Assembly (NCBI GenBank): GCA_015501075.1
Contig: JADNYJ010000076.1
Location: 62,001-126,000, forward strand
Reading direction: 5' to 3'
DNA from: Gymnopilus junonius
Lineage: Eukaryota; Basidiomycota; Agaricomycetes; Agaricales; Galerinaceae
DNA: 64,000 bases
Of the stretch, positions 31,755-43,042 are shown piece after piece. The position numbers and the translations under genes were made by a program. The notes under the pieces were generated by a model that was given only the letters and a program-made list of their open reading frames with translations, was not told the origin of the DNA and did not search any database. Within the stretch, counting starts at the first letter, position 1. The number at the start of each line of letters is the position of its first letter.

Positions 31755-32846
31755 TTAATTATTGCTCATCTTGCGAATCAATTCTGCTGCCATGGGAGAA
31801 CGTGGAACGAAGGAACACTGGAAATTCGACTTGTGCCTGGAAGGAAATAAATTCACGCTTGACTGGGAAGAGAAAGACGGTGCTCACCTGAAGAAACCAC
31901 TCAAGTCATCATAGTCATCGTTGATTGGGATCTCATTTCCAAATTCATCTTTACTTTTTTCGAGATTGAAGCAGGCAAGTACTGATGCGATAATAATCCA
32001 CATCTGGTTTAAATACTACGGGTGAATAACCCCCCTTTTTATATTTCTATATGAAAAGGACTCACCGAAGCGCTGGCGACATATTTGCCTACACATACTC
32101 TGGATTCATATAACTTGCTCAGATCCATGCGGTGATTGTGAATAGCGGCAACATTCACCTGTGGCCGAACCCATAAGCCAGGATCCTTTTATTGCCATTG
32201 ATACCGCCATTTTCATCGATAAATCGCTCAGGGTTGAATTTATTGGGTTCTTTGTAAATCTCTTCGTCCCGTGTCATTGCCCTAAATAAAAAAATAAATG
32301 CAATATACCAATGCTGCATGAAATCAGGATTTTATTAGAAACGTACCATATATTGCCTAAAACCATCGTTCCTTCAAAATAATCAGCTACATGAGGTAAC
32401 TGGCCGAGACAGGACAGTGGGTTGGTTGCTTACCCTTGCGAATGAAATATCCTTTGTAAATATCGTCCTCCGAGAGAGCATGTGGAGCACCAAGGGTACT
32501 AGGAGCAGCGAACCGCAGGACTTCTCTGTATATCGCTTCGACATAAGGAAGGAAAGGCCTGTCGTCGAAATCGGGTAACCTGGATGTCCCGACCACGCGA
32601 TCAATTTCTGCTTGGGCTCTACGCTGCACTTCTTGATTAACGGCCAACAAGTAGAATGAACTATATGTCAGAGAGATGGTCTTTTTAAAAGAAAGGAATC
32701 AGTTCAGCAGCCTGAGGTGATGACAGGCACTGTGAAAATTTTTCTTACAGTTTCGGAAGCAGCTGTCAACTGAAAGTCAATGAGAGGATATACGGAGGAG
32801 TTTAACTCATCTTACCACCATAAACCGTGCTTGCAATGGCCTACTG
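31755..32846 (-). pseudogene. Cytochrome P450, 5'-truncated duplicate
   Basis: Only the last third of a P450 is present. From upstream to downstream it has an 'AASET' I-helix micro-exon (near 32755), 'LTYSSFYLLAVNQEVQRRAQ', the ExxR region 'REVLRFAAP', 'MTRDEEIYKEPNKFNPERF', 'ILAYGFGHR', the haem exon 'VCVGKYVASAS' and the C-terminus 'FVPRSPMAAELIRK'. Intron positions and the final 82-nt exon match the intact gene at 33182-36172. The first eight or so exons' worth of coding sequence, including the membrane anchor, is absent upstream of about 32846. What remains is in frame, so the truncation is the main lesion. It is a partial tandem duplicate, probably non-functional. Confidence 0.8.
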
Positions 32847-33181
32847 GAGAGCACTGAATAGTATTTTCTTCAGTTCGACAAAACATAGACTGATTTTGTT
32901 TGTCACATTTGTTTGTTTGCGTAATGTCCTGCGCATGCTTTGTTCCCAGTTTCAATGTAACTTGTATTCATTTCATGAAGGGTCTGAAACGCCTTCGTAT
33001 TCTTTGATCGAGTGAGTTCCAGCGCCCACCTGTCAGTCCCGGGTAACCTGGCCGCTGCATGTCCTCAGGTTTTCCGCCCGTGATAAGGCGCTTCTAGGTC
33101 TAGACCACCACATTACCTTTTAGGTTCTTAGACATTATTATTGATAGGCTGTACTAACATCACCGTACAGTAATAACATCT
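32847..33181. other. Gap at duplication breakpoint
   Basis: Unrelated sequence where the truncated P450 copy loses homology. No gene seen. Confidence 0.4.
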
Positions 33182-36172
33182 TTAATTATTACTCGTTTTG
33201 CGAATCAATTCGGCTGCCATAGGAGAACGTGGAATGAAGGAACATTGGAATTTCGCCTTGTGCCTAGAAAAAAAGTGAAAAGTGAATTCAAAGCTACCGA
33301 GAAGCGATAGGCAGTCACTCACCTGAAGAAACCACTGAAATCGTCAGAGTCGTCATTGATTGGGATTTCATTTCCAAATTCGTCTTTACACTTCTCAAGA
33401 TTGAAGCAGGCAAGGGTTGACGCTATGATGATCCATATCTAGAGTAATTTTATTAACAAATCTGTTCTCCAATCAGGAATTTGTTTGTAAAATGACTCAC
33501 TGACGCACTGCCGACATATTTACCAACGCACACTCTGGATTTATATAACTTGCTCAGACCAAGGCGGTACTTGTGAATCCAATTAGCACTGACAGGACCC
33601 AGGGTAATGGTAGGGGAGGCCAGATCCCGAAATTGACCTTTTTGTCCGGACAGGACCCCCCCAAATTTGTCCGGATGGCACCTGGCCTACCCAAAAAATT
33701 TCCAGATTTGTCCGGATAGGGGGATATGGCCAAAATTTCGCCCAAAATTTGTCCGGATCGCCGGATTCGGCCTCCTGGAGCGGGAAAACTTGCCTGGGTG
33801 GTCGCAAAATGTACTACGAGCATCAGAATACCAAACTACGTAGCGATAGACGTATTTTAGAGAGAATCTAGGGTATGTACTGTACCAGATGATCAAATAC
33901 TATGTCATTACTCTTCAAGATCCAGCCCCTCAACCTTCCTTTTCCTCGAAAGTTTTCCTTTCCCTATCCATTCTTGCTCAATGAAAGGATGATCGACATC
34001 CTTGGTCTGGTCCTCCATATTATTGGTAGTGTTTCGACTCCAGCCGGAGAAAAAAAGTTGTTGAATAAAGCCAATGTGACGAAAGGGGTGCAGAGGAGGA
34101 GTTGCATATGTGCCAGTGCGATGTGCACTGGCAAATCATTTTTTATTAAAAACATAAGCAAACTACAATTACGGTTGAGCTGTAAAAAATACCACCTAAA
34201 AGTCGCAAGAAATATTAACAGTCTTGAGGACTCGAACGCGCTACGATGAGATGAAGATACTCAAGTGCGACATGGGAGGCCCAAATTTGACCAATGCACC
34301 AACCGGGAATATGTCCGGATAGGGTACCCGACCCTCAACCGTGCTCACGAGTTTTGTCCGGATGGTCGATCTGCACTGACCTGCGACCAAATCCGTAAGT
34401 TATGATCCTTTTATTATCATTCAGCTCGCCATTTTCATGGAGAAATCGTTCAGGGTTAAATTTATATGGTTCCTCATAAAGCTCTTCATCCCGCGTCATC
34501 GCCCTGCAAAAATTAAAATAAGTCATGCTATATAACTAAGGTGAAACCTCATGGGAACCTGATTAACGTACCATATGTTACCGAGAACCATTGTCCCTTC
34601 AAAAAGTTAAATTCAACTAGTCAATCGAGATAGGGCAATATAACACTAAGTACCTTTTGGGATGAAATAGCCTTTATAAACATCATCCTCCGTGAGAGCG
34701 TGTGGCATACCAAGGGGGGTTGGAGGTGCAAATCGCAATAGTTCTCTATAAATTGCTTCAATGTATGGAAGAGAAGGCCTATCGTCGAAATCAGGTAATC
34801 TGGATATTCCGACCACGTCATCGAGTTCTGTTTGAGCTCTGCGTTGTATTGCTGGGTTTGCAGCCATCAAGTAAAACAAACTGTAGGTTAGCGAGATGGT
34901 CTGTCGATGAATGAGTTAACTGAGCGTCGTTCAATATAAAATATCCATTTACAGTATCGGAAGCGGCTGTTGGGCAAAGGTCAGTGGGAGCTTATATGGG
35001 AAAGCGTTAAGTTATCTCACCGCTATAGATCGTACTTCCAATATGTCTCACTGCTTCCTCTTCTTCCTCAGATGCTCCGACCTCTTCCTTCTTCTTGAAG
35101 AAACCAGCGACAAATGAGGGAGTAGCAGTGCCCTCTTCCTAGTTATTATCAATACCATATACTTATTCTGCACCCACAATTTCACTCACAATACGTTTCT
35201 TCACAAATTCTAGCGGAATTCTCTGCATCTCTTTCCCTAGCGTCTTGATCTTTTCAGCCGTCCTTCGAGAAGTCGCCCCCGGGAACCAAGCTGGTACACG
35301 TCCAAGAGCCGGAAATACATTGATCAGTGTACCACCAGGCGCCAATAGATTAGCCGCTAGCAAGATAGACGCATCCGCTGCAACAATACAGGGGTCGTCA
35401 AAGGATTTCACCTCATACCCATACATTGATTCCATTGGCAAAGATATCGAAAACCTGGTCATTCGGAACATTCAGCACACAACTACACCGATTGAAAGAA
35501 GGCAATCTGTCTAAGGAGACTCACATTTTACTATGCTCCTCGAACTTTGATGGGTCTTCCAACAGCCTTCGGAGCATTTCATGAACTTTCTTTAACAACA
35601 GAGGATGATAATCGCGAGCTGCTTCCGCCCGAAAGATCTGTTGACAAAGCTTTCGGTGCAGTCTCCATGATTTCCCATAACGCAGGAATGCGATATTCCA
35701 ATCCCAGCCCATCCTAAAGAGTGTCAGCTTAAAGTGCGCAATGACAGAGACTCCTCTTCGCCTCCTGAAAATTGAAACGCACTCACAATTTCATGATAGG
35801 TATCACAGGCCTATCAGAATACATCTTCGCCCTGCGATCGAACAGCTCATCAGCATCTTCGAGTTTGTTCACAACAAGTATGTTATTCCCAAGCGCAGAC
35901 GCGTATACAAACCCGCCTATGAACATTTGTACACCCTTCAGCCTTTCCAGGTGCATTCGAGATGGGTACAAGAACGCACTCTTATATTTCTTTCCCCACT
36001 GAACGTATGCTTCATAGCCCTTGGTTTCTGGGAAATCAAACATATTTCCAATGATGGGCTTTGGCTTTGGACCGGGCGGATATCGGACATGTCGTCGATT
36101 AGTAATCAGGGTTTGAACGATCTTCCCAATTAACCACGCAGCGAGAAAGCAAGAGGCAAGAACGAGATACAT
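33182..36172 (-). CDS. Cytochrome P450 monooxygenase, 12 exons, intron with inserted element
   Basis: Complement of 33182..33263, 33323..33438, 33501..33534, 34381..34503, 34572..34596, 34654..34900, 34953..34966, 35021..35138, 35190..35454, 35525..35713, 35787..35916 and 35980..36172, 511 aa with all phases closed. It has an N-terminal membrane anchor (1-22), the hinge 'PPGPKPKP', an I-helix 'AASDT' (299-303, replacing the usual AGxDT), the ExxR motif 'RELLR', 'FNPERF', and the haem loop 'GFGRRVCVG' with Cys437 the iron ligand. It resembles agaricomycete P450s usually annotated as O-methylsterigmatocystin oxidoreductase-like. The substrate is unknown. The intron just before the haem-Cys exon is 846 bp because it carries a 779-bp insertion; without it the intron would be 59 bp. 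Paralog at 39776-41947. Confidence 0.9.
33586..33593 (+). repeat. Target-site duplication, left copy (GCACTGAC)
   Basis: Identical 8-mer at 34373-34380 across the inserted element. Removing the insert and one copy restores a normal P450 intron. Confidence 0.85.
33594..34372. mobile_element. Non-autonomous transposable element, 779 bp, 8-bp TSD (hAT-like)
   Basis: The insert lies within a P450 intron and is flanked by perfect 8-bp direct repeats. It encodes no convincing protein. Six direct copies of a TTTGTCCGGA-type motif lie near its ends (33641, 33666, 33707, 33748, 34311 and 34353), resembling subterminal transposase-binding repeats. An 8-bp target duplication fits the hAT superfamily, but no clean terminal inverted repeat was found, so the class is tentative. 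Confidence 0.75.
34373..34380 (+). repeat. Target-site duplication, right copy (GCACTGAC)
   Basis: This copy contains the P450 splice donor (GTCAGTGC on the minus strand), so the donor survived insertion. Confidence 0.85.
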
Positions 36173-36545
36173 AGCGAGGTTATAAACCTGTGAAAGATGA
36201 AAGAGGGGGACAATAAACGAATAAGCTCTTCACGGAATTAGTAAAGCACTGCAAGTCTCTCACACTTATCTCTCCATGGGCCATGAGGGAGGCCTGAAAC
36301 TTTGAAGTGGTCTGCGCGGTGCCGTGCACATAGAGAGGTGATTTCCACAGTTTTTGTCAAGTGACCTTTAGCTAATCTAAAAACGTCCGCTAGAACTTAG
36401 CAGGCGCTCGCACCAAATAAGGAGGCTGGATCAAGCCATCGAAGGATATATTCATGAAGCACATATGGTGATGAATAAGGGGGCAAGAGGTCAATAATGC
36501 ATGGTATATTGAGCGACACCAGAGAGCCAAGACGACAGACGAGAC
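36173..36545. other. Intergenic gap between P450 genes
   Basis: Upstream region of the 12-exon P450 (a weak minus-strand TATA near 36180) and 3' flank of the next P450. Confidence 0.4.
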
Positions 36546-38581
36546 TCAATCTACAATTCTGTCGAACTGGAGGAAACACGGTTCTCCAATAGGTCTGGCC
36601 TGACAATTCAACATTTGAGTCAAAGCGCTCTCAAGCAAGAGATAATCACCCCAAACGTACCTGCTGGATATCGTTCCTATCAGGTTGGGGTAAATTCTTC
36701 ATATGCCGTCCGTTTTTATCAACCACGTCAAAGTCGTATCCGGCGAGCATCATAGCCATGATAACCTTGATCTCAAGCTTGGCAACTTTCATACCAGTGC
36801 ACGGGTGGCGACCTCATCAAAAAGAACATTAAAAATCAAACACATATTGGGGAAGGAATAAGGAAGAACAACTTACCAGCGCCCCAACCAAGATAAGCGA
36901 ACGTCGCCTTCTTGTCTTCTTCACGGCCAGGACCAAATCGAGCAGGGTCGAAATCATTAGGACGGGAATAAATCTCAGGGTTCAAATGGGCGTCAGCGAC
37001 AGAGTACGCCACAAATTCGCCCTTCTTGATGGTGCCATTAGCCACAGTGAGATCATCGAGCAGATTACGCCGCAACGCAGCCCCGTTCAAAATGAGACGG
37101 ATGGTCTCACGGATGACGCTGTCCAGGACGGGCATCTCGTCTTCCCAAGCCGAGATGGGGATGGCTGCAAGGCGTTTGTGTAGAATCTCGGAGGAGAGGG
37201 TGTCAGTGTGCTTGGCGATTAAGGCGTCGATTTCAGCTTTGACTGCTTTTTTCCATTCTGGGTGAGAGGCGAGGAAGACGAGAGCCCAGCAAGCTAGAAT
37301 ATAAATGGGAGATCAAGTAAGGTAAAATCTTTGATTGGAATGGAACAGAACGCACAGTTGATTCCCGTGTTGACGACCCCGGCGAAGATCACGGCGAGAA
37401 CGAACTGGTCATAAACAAACGATCATTAATAAGGTGAAAGAGATCCGTAAGGGCAAAATGCTACCTGAATGATGTGTTCCGTCGGAATGCCCTGGCCGAG
37501 CAAGACGTCGATGGCATCAGAAGAAGGGACTTCAGCAGCCTTTCTTGTCTCAACAACAGTATACAGCTTCGTGAAGAGCTCCTTCGTGGCGGCTTCCTTT
37601 CTTCTCTTGGCTGGACCAGGGAACCAAGGCAAGAGAAGTGCAGTCGGCGTGGCGCTTTTCTCCAAGACCCAGTAAAGACGCTGCATTTCGTTCATGGTGG
37701 GAACGTCATTAGCTAGTTCATCGCAGGTTGCCATGCGCACTGTCATCTGGAACACGAGCTAGAGAAAAGGAACAAAGAATAGCGAAAAATCAGTATTTGA
37801 GGCCGATCATAAAACTGAACCAATAGTGCAACGTACATCATAGATGTTCTTGAAAGGGTCCATTCGACCTTGCTTTCCCCAGCCTTCCATACGGCTATTG
37901 ACATCACCGAGTAACGATGGAAGAACTATGACGTATACATATCAGAATAAATTATAGCAAGGTATGGCTCCGAAGGACGTACCATCCGTCAATCGTTTTT
38001 TGTTCAGCAATGTGGAGATCTGCTTATTGAACCAAGAGACGTCTTCATTTAACACGTTCTCGACAGAAATATCGTTGAGACGAGGCGCCTGATAGGATGA
38101 GGAATAGTAAGGAAAGGAAATCTTGCCGACCCCAACCACGTAATGAAACTCACCGCGCCCATCAAGATCTTGTATCCTTCAATGAAATCCAGATTCCGAG
38201 TGTCGAAGAATGCTTTACGAGCCTCCTCTCCGCGAATTGCCACGACTTTGTGCTATGAATATCAAAGAGATGAACTTTAAAAATGACTACAGAAGCGACC
38301 TATACCTGGAGGACCTGGAACTTGAAATGAGGCGCGGCTGATTCCCGGAAGTGCTTCCATAGGAAATCATATCGCTTTGAAAAGAAGGTCCAAGCAGTGA
38401 AAATCGGAATTCCTCCAAGATGGCGAATAGACCCCTTTTCACTAGGAGAGATGGCACGATAGACAACCCAAGCTAACGCCGCCAGAGCGACGGATGATAG
38501 GCCAGTCAAAACATTGACCTGAGCCTCTGGGGGAAAGTCGCGTACGACGGGCAAACTGAGGACAATCTCCTTCAGCGACAT
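36546..38581 (-). CDS. Cytochrome P450 monooxygenase of a second family
   Basis: Complement of 36546..36599, 36661..36812, 36877..37293, 37356..37404, 37465..37758, 37837..37925, 37983..38088, 38154..38252 and 38306..38581, 511 aa, phases closed. The N-terminal membrane segment is at about 25-45 ('LTGLSSVALAALAWVVY'). The I-helix region reads 'VIFAGVVNTGIN', with Asn-Thr in place of the usual acid-Thr pair. The ExxR motif is 'RETIR'. The PERF-like region is 'FDPARFGPGREEDKKATFAY', and the haem loop is 'GWGAGRHPCTGMK' with Cys448. This style of haem loop and the 'PDRNDIQQ' tail match E-class group IV-like mushroom P450s, unrelated in intron pattern to the neighbours. The substrate is unknown. 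Same strand as the other P450s, 373 bp upstream of one of them. Confidence 0.88.
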
Positions 38582-39775
38582 AAGCGTATTTGAAAGAAAT
38601 GTTTGAGGTCAAGTTGAAGAAGGAGATTTGAGAGATTCTGTGTTTTAAGTAGATTATGGCATGGGGGTGTGAGTGCTGCGTTCGGCGTGGCTGGGTTGGC
38701 CGTTGTTGACCCGCTGGGTTTAAAACCTATTCGGGTAATCGGGGTGCTGATGAAATCCGCATGAGTAAAACGCGAATTGGAGGGCATGCAATTCTGATTC
38801 GCCAGTGCGCAACCAATTACAGGCCTTGTATATTGCTGGTATAAGTACGTGAGGTTATTGGACCTTCGAGGAGAGACACTGGAAAGCTTCCCAAATTTTA
38901 CTTCGTCTCCTCAAAGGGCATCGGCGTTTCATGTTGCCACATAAGGGGACAGTCGTGCAGGGGTAGAAAAGCAACGAACAAATGAAATCAGTATCGCTGT
39001 TTCGACAACGCGCCCAATTGTATAAATCGAATCACTTTGCAATTAATTTATTAAATGCCCGCAGAATGAGGTCGAGCCTCAACGTTGGCGATCGCTACCC
39101 GCTTTTAAATTTATTGTGCCATGTGACCGCTGGTACTCTATTGGCAGATATATCTACCTGTTGGCCTGTCCGCTCCGAGTCCCGTCCGATTTGCATTTTC
39201 ATATTCTCCGTTTATGATAGAGTCTGAGGCAATTTCGAAAGCTGTATACGTACTTCGGCCAAAGGTGAAGGTGAGCGCTCGATACCTATTATATTTTTAC
39301 CAATATTGCTCAGCGCTCATGTCAAGATCCATAAATAAACGAGTGCCATAATGAGACTCAAGGATGTATAGTCCTTACCAGGCGCCGAACCTGGTGTCAC
39401 TCTTATCTCATTTGAAAAGAAAGATGCGATATACATGCTCAGGATGTCTGTCGGATGACGGTCCGAAGATGCACCAGTTTTCCAGAAGTGCAGAATACTA
39501 TTCAGAACAGAGGCCCTCCCTCACCTGTAGAAATGTATGTGTGATCATGCTATAACCACTCAGTGATCATGAATACTAAGGGAAAGATTATTCGTATTGT
39601 GACGAAGAGAGATCCTATGACAATTTCAAAGGTTGGATGAAAATGTGAGGGTAGAGAGGTTTGTGCATGAGGTACTCGGAAGTAGCATGGAATATATTGA
39701 TAATACGACTGGTTCAATTTACTTCATAGACATTCGAATTCGTGTTCTGTACTGCTGTGGGATCGGATTTGTCTA
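38582..39775. other. Intergenic gap
   Basis: 1.2 kb of P450 flanking sequence. No convincing gene or repeat. Confidence 0.4.
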
Positions 39776-41947
39776 CTAGGTAGAGGCATCCTCGGTAAGT
39801 AATCTTCTGGCTATCTCAGAACGTGGCACAATTGAACATTTAAAAGATGTTTTGTGACTATGGTAATCGAGGAAAAGTCGTCAGTAAACTTAGCGAGCGT
39901 GTAGCGTGGTACCAGAGGGATGACTTACACCAATAGTCCAAACTCGTCGAAGTCATCATTGATATCGATGTCATTCCCAAACTCGTCTTTCGCCTTTTCA
40001 ATGTTGAAGCAGGCCAGAACCGAGGCAATTGTGAGCCATAACTGGTTCAATCACCATGTTAAGTACCAGAAACAAATTGAGTCTAAGGATCGCTCACCAA
40101 TGAACTAGCCATATATTTGCCTGCGCATACTCTGTCAAGTTGAGCTTCAGTTCGGGACATAGAACAGTGTGGTAAAATGTTTGAAGCCATACCTGCGTCC
40201 GAATCCATATGCGAGAATCCTGTCGTCACTGTTCAAATTTCCTTCTTCATCAAAGAACCTCTCTGGTTTGAATTTGAAAGGTTCTGGGTATCGTTCTTCG
40301 TCGTGCGTCATGGCCCTACGGTAAAGCGATTAAAGATATAACTGGAAATAATAGTCACGCAACCCACCATATGTTGGGTAGCACTTCGGTTCCTGCAGAG
40401 CTATGGGTCAGTTTATCAGTCGTCGTGGCCAAGTGGGGATTACAAGCCTTTTGGTAAGAAGTAACCTTTATACAAGTCATCCTCTGAAACCATATGGGGT
40501 AAGCCTAGTTGTACTGGAGGGTGCGAGCGTAGGAGTTCTTTGTATAGCGCTTCAATATACGGTAGAGAAGAACGATCTTCGAATACAGGCAGCCGTGACG
40601 CCCCAATAACCTTGGCTATCTCAGCTTGAGCCCTTCGCTGTACATCAGGGTTTATTGCCATCACGTAAAAGAAGGCCCCTATAGATGATAAAGTCTGAGA
40701 GACGGAATGTGATTAGAGTAAAACCTTGTATATAATGATGGTTTACCGTATCAGAAGCCGCTGTTAATTTGTCGTCAAATCTTTGGTCAATGAGGGTTCA
40801 TTGAAAAGGATACGCACCAGAAAAGATTGAATTGGCTACCGTTCTTACTGCATTTTTCTCTTCAGTCGAAGCCCCGTGTCCCGTCAAGAGAAAATCGGAA
40901 ATAAATGAGGGGATTTGTCTTCCTTTCAGCTATCAACGAGAGTTATTTAGTGAACAGAGGGCAGATTGTCATTCATATAGGCTTACCATGCGACCTTTCA
41001 CAAATTCGAAGAGAGTACTATCCAATTTCTCTGTCAAATCGTGTACTGTTGCTGCCATTTTGCGACTTGAAGCCCCAGGGAACCAGGTCGGCAAGTGAGC
41101 AAGTACTGGTAATGTATTAATAAAAGTGGCTCCAGGCAGGAGCAAAGACGTTGTGATTTCCATGGACGCGTGCGCAGCTGTAACTAATGGGTCGTCCAAG
41201 GATTTCACGTCATATCCGTACGTTGTCATCATCGGAACTGAGCTCGTAAGCCTGCCGATCAATATGTTAAAACTTGACACCACTGACCATGAAAAATATC
41301 ACTCACAACAACTTATGATCATCGAAAGACTCTGGGGCCTTTAATAGATCCCGAAGGAAGTGGTGCACCTTCTTCCGAAGTAAGGGGTGATAGTCGCGAA
41401 TGGCTTCAGCACGAAAACTCTTCTGGAAAATTCTTCTGTGTAGCCTCCATTCAGCGCCGTATGGGAGGAGACCAGTAGACGATTCCCAACCCATTCTAAA
41501 AATGAGGCATGAATTCCAGGACTTGGAATGCACAAAGCGACGATCGCTTACAATTTGGCAATGGGAAGTTGAGCCCGGTCAGAATACTTCCTCGCTCGTC
41601 GCTCAAACAATTCATCCGCGTCTTCGAATTTATTAAGAATGACGAGATGATTTCCGAGTGAGGAGGTGTGAAGGATGTTGCCTGGCTACACGGTAAATTC
41701 TAGTAAATGAATTTTACGAAATCATGCACGTACTTTTATACATTTGACCCCACTGCAAGTAAGTCTGAGCAGCCTTCTTAGTTGGAAGGTCAAACATATT
41801 ACCGACGAAGGGTTTCGGCTTGGGTCCTGGAGGATACGGTGCAACATTTCTGGGATGTGTGCTGAGCTTCTTGACCAAAACCTTGATAAAGTAGAGAAAG
41901 GGTACAAGAGCTGCGACAAGAGCGTAAGTAGACATGCTATTGTACAT
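39776..41947 (-). CDS. Cytochrome P450 monooxygenase, 12 exons, with a GC-AG intron
   Basis: Complement of 39776..39857, 39929..40041, 40098..40131, 40193..40315, 40368..40392, 40448..40694, 40747..40760, 40818..40929, 40987..41251, 41307..41495, 41552..41681 and 41734..41947, 515 aa. A second ATG at 41935 is also possible. It has the membrane anchor 'ALVAALVPFLYFIKV', the hinge 'YPPGPKPKPF', the I-helix 'AASDT' (304-308), the ExxR motif 'KELLR', and the haem loop 'GFGRRVCAG' with Cys442. Nine of the twelve exons have the same length as in the gene at 33182-36172, so the two are tandem paralogs. The intron at 40393..40447 begins with GC instead of GT. If that donor is not used the protein ends early, before the haem loop. 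Confidence 0.85.
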
Positions 41948-41967
41948 GACAAGGATTCAAGGAGGGG

Positions 41968-41975
41968 GTTATATA
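41968..41975 (-). promoter_or_regulatory. TATA-like element of P450 gene
   Basis: Minus-strand TATATAAC about 21-28 bp upstream of the ATG at 41947. Confidence 0.4.
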
Positions 41976-43042
41976 CCTGGATTCCTCATCCAATAACCTG
42001 GCTTATTTCGCGTGGATTGAAGGGAAATTGAGTCGGTGGCCGGAGCCGCGTTAACTTGTTCCGTGAACGTGAAAGCCCAGGGTGAGTATCAACGCCGCGT
42101 TAATTTCGATCTGCTGTGGAGTCGGGACGTCCTTGTAGATCATTTGACAGTAGGTAATGACGATCTTGGTCCACAAAATGCGTTGGCCAACCTGTATTTG
42201 AAATCAATGAGTCAATGAGGCGATGACCGAGACCGAAAGCTCGAATTGTACATCCATTTACCTCTGCGTGAATACCTTCTCTCCTATGTACGTCGAATAC
42301 AAAGAAGAAACAATCCAAGTACGTCACTGGAATGGACAGGGAGATGAAATGCGTTGATTGCGCCCTCGGGCTGGGTTTCTGGACGAACGTCCATTCTCAC
42401 TTTGCCCAGTAACTCCGTACACGCGCTCTCAAGAGTTGGGCTGGCAGACTTCCAGTAAGACGTATTCGGTTAGACCAATATCCTCACTCCATAGGGGCGT
42501 ATCTAGAGACTCTTCGCAGGAAAGAAATTTGTAGGAGTTCGTGAACAGGAAGCACGGGTGACTAGAAGTAGAAGCGTCAGAAGACGCTTCCACGGAGATT
42601 GATCAGCGCCGAGTGGAAGGAAAGAAGGCCTACAGCAGCTCGAAATGCTGCTGCTGCCTACTGAACGAGAAGACGGTATCACCAGCGCTGGCAGTATCAG
42701 GAGGATGTGCAGCGACGGTCGCGGAAAGAAAAATGGCTCGGTAGATACGTGAGCCGAGACCCGGACCCTAAAGTGGAGGGTGTTCCATGTCATGTCCTGT
42801 TCCAAGGTCCAACACCTGCTCAGTCGTTTGCCACGTCGTTCTTCCATCGCAAGTGGATAAAATTGCTCAATCCAAAGAATAAACGATTGCAGTTCTCGAG
42901 CAGTGATACAAAATGTCTGCAGTCTAATCCGTTCACTGGATGGGGGTGGACACAGAGTAGAACTGTCGACAATGTTGCATTCATTTACTCCCTGAATCTA
43001 TCCAGCGAAAAGCCGTATAGTTGTTCGAAAACAACATCACCG
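41976..43042. other. Gene-poor gap
   Basis: About 1 kb with overlapping short frames on both strands (42503-42847, 42707-43078) but no recognisable protein. Confidence 0.4.

Noticed and set aside
34200..34245. Possible tRNA-type B box on the minus strand of the insert, suggesting a SINE
   Set aside because: No matching A box at the right distance and no A-rich tail.
33902..34249. 115-aa open frame inside the inserted element in the P450 intron
   Set aside because: No transposase or other motif; the element is better explained as non-autonomous.
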